DNA from: Steroidobacter gossypii
GTDB taxonomy: Bacteria > Pseudomonadota > Gammaproteobacteria > Steroidobacterales > Steroidobacteraceae
Length of the DNA stretch: 64,000 nucleotides
Direction of reading: 5' to 3'
Assembly: GCF_016801985.1 (NCBI RefSeq)
Contig: NZ_JAEVLS010000001.1
Coordinates: forward strand, 744,001 to 808,000
The translations under genes and the position numbers were made by a program. The notes beneath the pieces are model-generated. The model was not told the origin of the DNA. It was given only the letters and a program-made list of their open reading frames with translations, and did not search any database. Shown here piece after piece: positions 58,024 through 64,000 of this stretch (within the stretch, counting starts at the first letter, position 1; every line of letters starts with the position of its first letter).

Positions 58024-58595
58024 TTCTCCAACCCCCGCGCCATGTGCTCCTTGGCACGCCGCAAATGAAAGCGCACGGTTTCGACGCTGATCTGCAGGCT
58101 AGCCGCGATCTCCTCCTGTTTCATACCTTCGTATAGACGCAACACGAATACATGACGGGTGCGCGCCGGCAGCTCGGTCAAGGCGCCGAGCGCCCGATCG
58201 AGCAACTGCCTGCCTTGTAAGACGCGCTCCGGCGAAAAATCGTTAATGGGCAATTCGGAGTTTTCCAGCGAATCGTGATCGGCCGCATGCCGCACGGCGC
58301 GCCGGCGCACGCGATCGCGGATGACGTTCGCGGCAATCTGGAACACGTAGCCTTCCAGGTACTCGATGTTGTCGAAATTCGGCCGATGCGCCAGGCGGAT
58401 GAAGACTTCCTGCACTAGGTCGTCGATGTCGTAGCTTTCCCGGATGCGCTTTTCGAAGTAGCTGGTCAACGGGCGGCGGTAGCGCCGATCCAGATGCACC
58501 AGGGTTTCGGTCGCATTGGCCGTCGGATCGGCCGCAGCCTCGGCCGCAGGCGCGACCGGCACGGACGAAGCGACTTGTTTACGCCAACGAAACAT
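58020..58595 (-). CDS. FecI-type ECF sigma factor
   Basis: 191 residues. Region 2: LVHLDRRYRRPLTSYFEKRI, DIDDLVQEVFIRLAHRPNF, YVFQIAANVIRDRVRRRA. Region 4: LPARTRHVFVLRLYEGMKQEEIAASLQISVETVRFHLRRAKEHM. The region 4 arrangement is that of the FecI group. It is coupled to FecR by a 4-base overlap and precedes the STN-type TonB receptor, so it should drive that receptor's promoter. An N-terminal tail of about 30 residues rich in Ala precedes region 2. No strong ribosome-binding site is seen before ATG 58595. Confidence 0.93.
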   Translation of the reverse strand: MFRWRKQVASSVPVAPAAEAAADPTANATETLVHLDRRYRRPLTSYFEKRIRESYDIDDLVQEVFIRLAHRPNFDNIEYLEGYVFQIAANVIRDRVRRRAVRHAADHDSLENSELPINDFSPERVLQGRQLLDRALGALTELPARTRHVFVLRLYEGMKQEEIAASLQISVETVRFHLRRAKEHMARGLEK

Positions 58596-58705
58596 CGAGC
58601 GAGCGAGACGGTTTCCGGCGGGACTTCATCCGAGCTTAGAGCGGCGGCCCGCCGGCCGGCAAGCGCTGGCCAGTTCTCGACGTTATGTGGCCCGAGCTCG
58701 CGACT

Positions 58706-59479
58706 TCAGTCCGCGAGCTCGATCCAAGTTGGTGCGTGGTCGCTCGGCTTTTCCCAACCGCGGACGTCTCGATCGACGCCGCCCGCCTTGAGCCGCCTGG
58801 CCGCGGTCGCGTTCAACAACAGATGATCGATGCGCAGTCCCGCATCTCGACCATAGGCGTTCCGGAAGTAATCCCAGAACGTATAGATGGTCGCTTCCGG
58901 ATGCAGATAGCGGATGGCGTCGACCCATCCTTGCTCGACAATGCGTCCGAAAGCCTCGCGCGTCTCGACGCGGAACAACGCATCGTCCACCCAGCGCTCC
59001 GGTTTATAAACATCCTTTTCGGTGGGGATGACGTTGTAGTCGCCGGCCAGCACCACCGCGTTGTCGCTGTTCACCAGCTCGGCCGCATGCACTCGCAGCC
59101 GTTCCAGCCAGCGCAGCTTGTAGTCGAACTTCTCGCCGGGCGCCGGATTGCCATTCGGCAAATACAAACAACCGATGATCACATCGCGAACCACCGCTTC
59201 GATGTAACGGCTATGCAAATCCTCGGGATCGCCGGGAAGCGCACGTCGGATCTCGGTGGGCTCGCAACCCTTGGTGAGAATGGCGACCCCGTTGTAACTC
59301 TTCTGCCCGTGCCAGATCACGCCATAGCCGAGCTCGCGAATCGCGGCCTCGGGAAACTTCTCCGAAGGCGTCTTCAATTCCTGCAGACAGGCCACGTCCG
59401 GCGATGTTTCCTGCAGCCAGCGCACCAGACTGGGCAGGCGCGCGTGGACACTATTTACGTTGTATGTGGCAATCCGCAT
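58706..59479 (-). CDS. xthA: Exodeoxyribonuclease III
   Basis: 257 residues. Divalent-metal endonuclease/exonuclease of base-excision repair acting at abasic sites. Motifs: MRIATYNVNSVHARL, CLQELKT with the metal-binding Glu, AVVLAGDYNVIP with the Asp-Asn pair, AGLRIDHLLLN and the terminal SDHAPTWIEL with the catalytic Asp-His. Typical length for bacterial exonuclease III. It follows the DUF885 gene by 9 bases, so the two are probably co-transcribed. Confidence 0.95.
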   Translation of the reverse strand: MRIATYNVNSVHARLPSLVRWLQETSPDVACLQELKTPSEKFPEAAIRELGYGVIWHGQKSYNGVAILTKGCEPTEIRRALPGDPEDLHSRYIEAVVRDVIIGCLYLPNGNPAPGEKFDYKLRWLERLRVHAAELVNSDNAVVLAGDYNVIPTEKDVYKPERWVDDALFRVETREAFGRIVEQGWVDAIRYLHPEATIYTFWDYFRNAYGRDAGLRIDHLLLNATAARRLKAGGVDRDVRGWEKPSDHAPTWIELAD

Positions 59480-59488
59480 GAACGATCC

Positions 59489-61345
59489 TCAGCTGCGCGC
59501 GATGAAGGCATCGATGTTGCGTGCGAGGACCACCATCGGCACGTCACCGCCCATCACCACCGCATCGTTGAACTTGCGGAAGTCGAACTTGTTGCCGAGC
59601 GCCTGCTGCGCCTTGTTGCGCAGACGGTTGATCTCGCTGTGTCCGACCTTGTAGCCGCACGCCTGGCCCGGCCAGGCGCAGTAGCGGTCCACTTCGCTGG
59701 TGACTTCTTCGATGCCCGAACCGTTGGTGCGCGCGAACCATTCGATGGCCTGCTGGCGCGTCCAGCGCTTGGCGTGCAGGCCGGTATCGACCACCAGTCG
59801 GCAGGCGCGGAACGCGATGGATTGCAGATAACCGAGACGGCCGAACGGATCGTTCTGGTAAACCCCCAGCTCGTCCGCGAGCTGCTCGGCGTACAACGCC
59901 CAGCCTTCGGCGAACGCATTGAACGCCAGCAACGAACGGAACAACGGCAGCTTGAATGTATATTCGCCCTGCCACACGTGCCCTGGAATGGACTCGTGAT
60001 AGGTCAGCGTCGGCAACGCATAACTGGTCCAGAGCTTGGTGGTGTGCAGGTTGATCCAGAACTTGCCCGGCACTTTGCCGTCGATGGTGCCGGCGCCGCC
60101 GTAAGCCCCCGGGGCGCCCGGCTCCACCTCGGGCGCCATGCGTACGATTTCGAGATTTCCTGGCACCAGGGTCGCGAACGCACGCGGCAATCGCGTTCGG
60201 ATATCCTTAACCCGATCGTTGAGCAGCGCCATGATCTGCGCGCGGCCTTCGTCGTTGTCCGGGTATAAAAAGCGCTCTTCTTTGCCGAGCGCCGTCATGC
60301 GCTCGCCCACCGTTCCCTCGGTCATGCCCTGCGCCTTGAGAATTCCATCCATCTCCGACTGCAAGGCGCGCAGTTCTTCCAGGCCGAGCTCGTGGATTTG
60401 ATCTGGCGTCATGCGAGTGGTCGTGCCCGCACTCAACGCCCACGCGTAATACTCATCGCCGCGCGGCAACTTCCATACGCCCGCGTCGCTAGTGGCGCGC
60501 TTGCGATGCGCTTCCAACTCATTGAGCTGCCGCTCGAGCGCGGGCGCAACTTTCTCCTTGGCGATCTTGGCGGCCTTGCCTGCGTAATCGCCCGGCATGT
60601 TCTTGGTCCGCTGCGCCAACGATGTCACCAGCGACCATTCGGCGACCTTGCCACCGCGCGCGATGCGCAGCTGATTGAGCGTCTTGTCGAGCAGGAAATC
60701 CGGCGCAATCACGCCTTGAGCGGCTGCTTCGCGCAGTCTTCCGGTTTCACCATCGAGTTGCCCCGCATACGCTTCCATACGGGACAGATAAGCGTCCGCA
60801 TCGGCGCGCGTTTCAACGGTGTGCCGCGAATCGAGCATACTCGGGATTTCGAGGAAGGCGCCGGTGTTCTGCGCTACCACGTAAGGCGCGTTTCGATACG
60901 ACCAGTTCTGACTCAGGGTCGAAACGTCGCCGTACGGAAATTCGAATCCTTCCGCGGCGAACTCATGCGCGGTGCGCATGACATCCACATTGATGCGAGT
61001 CGCATCGCTGAGGGTGGAGGTATCGATCGCCTTCAAGCGTTGCAAACGTTTGGCGATCCGCTGCGCGATGGCGCGCTGACCGTCGGCCGAGCGATCCGTC
61101 AGCTTCGCCTTGAGCGGAGCACGCGCGCCGGTGTCGATCCCCAATCCGGTGGCGCTCTCGGGATAGTCCACCATCAACTCTTCAGCTAGCTCGGCGAGCA
61201 GGCCCTCGGTGGCCTTGTCGATGTTGGCCGCTCGGCTGATGGCCGGCTTGGCGTTCTGATTGGCGTTCTGGGCGACGGCCGGCAGATGGGTGACCGCGAG
61301 CGCGGCCCCCGTTCCCACTAAGAAATCACGGCGGCTGGCGGACAT
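59489..61345 (-). CDS. Tat-exported DUF885 family (putative peptidase-like) protein
   Basis: 618 residues. The leader MSASRRDFLVGTGAALAVTHLPAVAQ has a clear twin-arginine motif. The DUF885 body carries the metal-binding HESIPGH at 450-456 and a later NAFAEGWALYAEQLADELG with the third ligand Glu, the gluzincin arrangement. ATG 61345 has AGGAGG about 11 bases upstream. Metallopeptidase activity is expected from the motif, but substrates of DUF885 proteins are mostly unknown. It precedes xthA and follows a tRNA gene on the same strand (101-base gap). Confidence 0.9.
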   Translation of the reverse strand: MSASRRDFLVGTGAALAVTHLPAVAQNANQNAKPAISRAANIDKATEGLLAELAEELMVDYPESATGLGIDTGARAPLKAKLTDRSADGQRAIAQRIAKRLQRLKAIDTSTLSDATRINVDVMRTAHEFAAEGFEFPYGDVSTLSQNWSYRNAPYVVAQNTGAFLEIPSMLDSRHTVETRADADAYLSRMEAYAGQLDGETGRLREAAAQGVIAPDFLLDKTLNQLRIARGGKVAEWSLVTSLAQRTKNMPGDYAGKAAKIAKEKVAPALERQLNELEAHRKRATSDAGVWKLPRGDEYYAWALSAGTTTRMTPDQIHELGLEELRALQSEMDGILKAQGMTEGTVGERMTALGKEERFLYPDNDEGRAQIMALLNDRVKDIRTRLPRAFATLVPGNLEIVRMAPEVEPGAPGAYGGAGTIDGKVPGKFWINLHTTKLWTSYALPTLTYHESIPGHVWQGEYTFKLPLFRSLLAFNAFAEGWALYAEQLADELGVYQNDPFGRLGYLQSIAFRACRLVVDTGLHAKRWTRQQAIEWFARTNGSGIEEVTSEVDRYCAWPGQACGYKVGHSEINRLRNKAQQALGNKFDFRKFNDAVVMGGDVPMVVLARNIDAFIARS

Positions 61346-61445
61346 CGGACGGCAATCCTCCTGACAAAAGGTCGGACGCGGCGGCGAGCAACGCTGCCGG
61401 ACTGGGCGAGGCAAGTTAGGGTAGTCGCGCCCGACGGGCCGGATT

Positions 61446-61521
61446 TGGAGCGGGCGACGGGTCTCGAACCCGCGACCTCAAGTTTGGGAAACTTGTGCTC
61501 TACCAACTGAGCTACACCCGC
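61446..61521 (-). tRNA. tRNA-Gly (anticodon CCC)
   Basis: Read on the minus strand, a 76-nt cloverleaf starts GCGGGTGTAGCTCAGTTGG and ends with an encoded CCA. The acceptor arms GCGGGTG/CGCCCGC pair with one mismatch-type position, the D arm has AGCTCAGTTGGTAGAGC, the anticodon stem CAAGT/ACTTG encloses TTCCCAA giving CCC, and the T arm has GGGTTCGAGACCC. Matching bacterial tRNA-Gly(CCC) closely. Confidence 0.96.
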
Positions 61522-61657
61522 GCCGAGCCGATTCTAGGCAACCGACGGTGACTTGCCAATGCCGGGCCAATGCCGGGGCCAATGTCGGTGTCGCCCGCAA
61601 CCGGGGTGGGCGACCGCTATACTGGAGACCCTCGATCCATCCCCCGCCGTAGCTTCC

Positions 61658-62551
61658 GTGGCTCTCAGATTCGATTTACGTGACCTGGAACTGTTCGTGG
61701 CCGTGGCCGATGCCGGCAGCATCGCCCGCGCCGCTGAACGGTCGCATACCGTCGCCTCGGCCGTCAGCAAGCGGATCTCCGACCTGGAGGACAACCTGGG
61801 CGGCGCGCTGCTGCTGCGCGGAGCGAAAGGGGTGGAACTGACGGCAGCCGGACATGCGCTGCTGGCAAGAGCTCGCGTCCTGCTGCATCAGGCGGCGCAG
61901 CTGGACGACGAGATGCGCCGGCATGCCTCCGGCACACGCGGCTATGTACGAATGTTTGCAAACATTTCGGCCATCGTGGAATTCCTGCCGCACGCCTTGG
62001 CTTCGTTCGCCCGCCAGCATCCGGACATTCACGTTCATCTCGAAGAGCACGTCAGCTCGGCGATCGCCACCGCGGTGGCCGACAATTCCGCCGACCTTGG
62101 CATCGTCAGCGAGCTGCCGGTGATCGACGGGCTGAGCACGGTGCCATTTCGGAACGACGATCTGGTGGTGGTGTTGAAGCCGGATCACCCGCTGGCCGGG
62201 CGCAGCTCACTGTCGTTCGCGGAATTGACCGACCAACCTTTCGTCGGTTTGCACGCGGGCAGCTCGCTGCATCGCCTGCTGACGCGCGCGGCCATGGAGT
62301 CCGATCGTTCCATGAACTGGCGCGTACAGGTGACCAGCTTCGACGCCGCCTGCGCCATGGTCGCGGCCGGGCTGGGCGTGAGCATCGTGCCCCGCGCGGC
62401 TGCCGCTGTTTACATCCGCTCCCTGTCACTGGCGTCGGTGCCGTTGACCGATGCCTGGGCGCAACGCCAATTGTTTCTTTGTGTTCGTACCGGGGCGCCG
62501 CTGCACTCGGCTGCCAAATCGCTTTACGACCATCTGCAGTCTCAGAAATGA
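61658..62551 (+). CDS. LysR-family transcriptional regulator
   Basis: 297 residues from GTG 61658. N-terminal winged helix (about 5-64: LRDLELFVAVADAGSIARAAERSHTVASAVSKRISDLE, GVELTAAG) and the periplasmic-binding-type effector domain (about 90-290: DIHVHLEEHVSSAIATAVADNSADLGIVS, VVVLKPDHPLAG, GLGVSIVPRAAA). An ATG-free longer frame starts at 61553 but only the GTG gives a standard N terminus. Its stop overlaps the trmB ATG by 4 bases, an unusual pairing of a regulator with a tRNA methyltransferase. Targets and inducer unknown. Confidence 0.9.
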   Translation: MALRFDLRDLELFVAVADAGSIARAAERSHTVASAVSKRISDLEDNLGGALLLRGAKGVELTAAGHALLARARVLLHQAAQLDDEMRRHASGTRGYVRMFANISAIVEFLPHALASFARQHPDIHVHLEEHVSSAIATAVADNSADLGIVSELPVIDGLSTVPFRNDDLVVVLKPDHPLAGRSSLSFAELTDQPFVGLHAGSSLHRLLTRAAMESDRSMNWRVQVTSFDAACAMVAAGLGVSIVPRAAAAVYIRSLSLASVPLTDAWAQRQLFLCVRTGAPLHSAAKSLYDHLQSQK

Positions 62552-63270
62552 CCGAAGACGACGCCCGCTCCAGCGCTCCCTCTCGCCGCACGATTCGCAG
62601 CTTCGTCATTCGAGGCGGCCGCGCGACCGCGGCTCAGCAGCGCGCACTGGACGATCTCTGGCCGCGCTATGGCGTGGAATTCAACGGGCAGCCGCTCGAC
62701 CTCGATCAACTGTTCGGCCGTCGCGCGCCACGAATGCTCGAGATCGGCTTCGGCGCGGGCGAAGCGCTGCTGGCGTTCGCCGAGAAACATCCGGAGCTGG
62801 ATTGCATCGGGGTGGAAGTCCACAAACCTGGCGTGGGTCATCTGTTGCTGGGTGCGTACACGGCCGGGCTGCAGAACTTACGCGTGATCTGCCATGACGC
62901 TGTCGAGGTGCTGCAACAACAGCTGCCACCCGGGTCGCTGCAGCTGATCCATATCTTCTTTCCCGATCCGTGGCACAAGAAACGTCATCACAAGCGGCGC
63001 TTGATCCAACCGGAATTCGTCGAGCTGCTGGCGCAGTCGCTAGCCGTGGGCGGTACGCTACGGCTGGCGACCGATTGGGAGCATTACGCCATGCATATGC
63101 GCGAAGTCATCGATGCCTCGCCGTCGTTTGCCAACGAGGCGCCGGACACCGGCTTCGTCGCCCGCAACGAAGAGCGTCCCGTGACCCGTTTCGAACGACG
63201 CGGTCACCGGCTCGGTCATGGCGTTTGGGATTTGAGTTATCGGCGCATCGCGGCCACGCCATCGGCGTGA
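62548..63270 (+). CDS. trmB: tRNA (guanine-N7-)-methyltransferase
   Basis: 240 residues. SAM-dependent enzyme modifying G46 in tRNA. Motifs: LEIGFGAGEALLAFAEKHPE (SAM site), CIGVEVHKPGVGHLL, HIFFPDPWHKKRHHKRRLIQ (the family signature with catalytic Asp), LRLATDWEHYAMHM and the terminal TRFERRGHRLGHGVWDL. Normal length. ATG 62548 lies in the stop codon of the LysR gene (ATGA), so translation is coupled. Confidence 0.95.
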   Translation: MTEDDARSSAPSRRTIRSFVIRGGRATAAQQRALDDLWPRYGVEFNGQPLDLDQLFGRRAPRMLEIGFGAGEALLAFAEKHPELDCIGVEVHKPGVGHLLLGAYTAGLQNLRVICHDAVEVLQQQLPPGSLQLIHIFFPDPWHKKRHHKRRLIQPEFVELLAQSLAVGGTLRLATDWEHYAMHMREVIDASPSFANEAPDTGFVARNEERPVTRFERRGHRLGHGVWDLSYRRIAATPSA

Positions 63271-63491
63271 CACAAAAGTCACATTCGGCTCCAGCAAATA
63301 TGAAATCCGTGCGCGCTGTGAGGGTGACTCCACAGCAGCTCTGAGGCGCACTGCGTGGTGCCTTGCAGAAAAAATCCCACTTGAATCCCTCAGCACGCAG
63401 GACTAAAAGAAAAGCGTCGATAATTCGTATCGCACGACGCAAGGATGCCGCCCGCAAGGACTGCCCCCTCTTTCATGATGGAGGATGGTCA
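63271..63491. other. Intergenic region, no gene seen
   Basis: 221 bases between trmB and the next gene. A short A-run (63367-63374) and AT-richer sequence near 63400-63430 may hold the promoter of the downstream gene, but no consensus pair could be fixed. No RNA gene or repeat was recognised. Confidence 0.5.
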
Positions 63492-63824
63492 ATGACTTCA
63501 CCGAGCCCGGTCGTGGGTGATTGGTATCGCCGCTTCAACGGCGCGCTGTTCGAAGTAGTCGCGGTGGATCGTGACGATGACACCGTGGAAGTTCAGCACT
63601 TCGACGGCACTCTGGAAGAGTTCGATCTCGAATCTTGGGAAGAACAGGATTTCGAAGAAGCCCAGGCGCCGGAGGACTGGACCGGCTCGGTCGACGTCGA
63701 GCCCGAGGACTACGAATCGGAGCGGGACATCGCCGCGACCGGCGGCTGGATCGATCCGCTGATGAGCCTGGATCGTTCCGAGGCTTCCGGTTATTCCGAG
63801 TGGCCTTCGCCGCGCGATTTATAA
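63492..63824 (+). CDS. Small acidic DUF6763-like protein
   Basis: 110 residues, strongly acidic. PSPVVGDWYRRFNGALFEVV, DTVEVQHFDGTLEEFDLESW and APEDWTGSVDVEPEDY match a small family of conserved gammaproteobacterial proteins labelled DUF6763, whose function is unknown. ATG 63492 has GGAGGATGG with about 8 bases spacing. It stands alone between trmB and the convergent permease. No membrane segment or metal motif is visible. Confidence 0.85.
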   Translation: MTSPSPVVGDWYRRFNGALFEVVAVDRDDDTVEVQHFDGTLEEFDLESWEEQDFEEAQAPEDWTGSVDVEPEDYESERDIAATGGWIDPLMSLDRSEASGYSEWPSPRDL

Positions 63825-63893
63825 CGTCGTCAACGAATAGCCGTTGCGCAGCTGTCGGCGCCGGGCCATCGCCCGGCTGCTATCGTTTGTTTC

Positions 63894-64000
63894 TTATCCG
63901 GGGCGTGGCGCATCCAGCTGCCGGATCTTGTCACGCATGAACCACACCAGCAGCAGGCCCGGCATGGCCAGCAGCACGCTGACCACGTAGTACATATCCC
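63894..64000 (-). CDS. C-terminal end of a membrane permease, AmpG-like; 5' end outside window
   Basis: Only the last 35 codons are in the window. They read YYVVSVLLAMPGLLLVWFMRDKIRQLD and stop with TAA at 63894. The hydrophobic helix with MPGLLLVW followed by a basic tail resembles the final segment of AmpG / MFS muropeptide permeases. With so little sequence the family call is tentative. Confidence 0.55.
   Translation of the reverse strand, partial: DMYYVVSVLLAMPGLLLVWFMRDKIRQLDAPRPG

Noticed and set aside
61446-61521. tRNA-Gly as an integration site of a mobile island
   Set aside because: No integrase, no direct repeat of the tRNA 3' end, and only housekeeping genes on both sides.

Overview
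The window is GC-rich proteobacterial chromosome with dense, mostly minus-strand genes. Adjacent yggX and mutY, a FecI/FecR/TonB cassette, several large TonB-dependent receptors and a small acidic protein of the DUF6763 type point to a gammaproteobacterium of the Xanthomonadales / Steroidobacterales kind. The phylum-level call is well supported; the family-level call is inference. No plasmid, phage, transposase or CRISPR genes were seen.

Positions 1-25,600 are dominated by signal transduction. Two paralogous hybrid kinases (kinase-REC-REC-Hpt; the first is cut by the window edge) flank housekeeping genes: yggX, mutY, an SRPBCC-fold exported protein and asmA. Then come a REC-GGDEF diguanylate cyclase, an ECF sigma / anti-sigma / DUF4097 operon, and a 12.7-kb cluster with two copies of a [multi-PAS hybrid kinase + REC-EAL phosphodiesterase] pair. 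Between the two copies lie four NarX/NarL-type genes (two HisKA_3 kinases and two LuxR-type regulators). This cluster also carries a 45-bp tandem repeat and recurring TAGGGG/CCCCTA inverted motifs upstream of kinases.

Positions 25,600-26,600 hold about 1 kb of non-coding DNA packed with long inverted repeats and roughly 48-bp direct repeats. It separates the signalling block from a catabolic island at 26,600-51,300. The island is for hexuronates and pectin-type oligosaccharides: kduD, kduI, uxaC, a LacI-family regulator, uxaA, a mannitol-dehydrogenase-family hexuronate reductase, a TRAP transporter (dctMQP), a fumarylacetoacetase-fold hydratase, two secreted esterases, a GH43 glycosidase, two TonB receptors, a 2-keto-3-deoxygluconate kinase and an aldehyde dehydrogenase. 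TonB receptors would import oligomers, GH43 and the esterases would trim them, and TRAP would carry monomers across the inner membrane. UxaC/reductase/UxaA and KduI/KduD then converge on 2-keto-3-deoxygluconate, which KdgK phosphorylates. Five copies of the 10-mer TGACACCGGT, each inside a near-palindromic 14-mer, lie upstream of uxaC, uxaA, the hydratase-TRAP operon, and (two copies) between the second TonB receptor and kdgK. They look like the operators of the local LacI-type regulator. No KDPG aldolase, mannonate dehydratase or pectate lyase is in the window.

Positions 51,300-64,000 hold an unusual membrane-anchored PQQ-type sugar dehydrogenase fused to cytochrome c, a FecI-FecR-TonB receptor cassette, exonuclease III, a Tat-exported DUF885 protein, tRNA-Gly(CCC), a LysR regulator translationally coupled to trmB, a DUF6763-like protein, and the 3' end of an apparent AmpG-like permease cut by the window edge.
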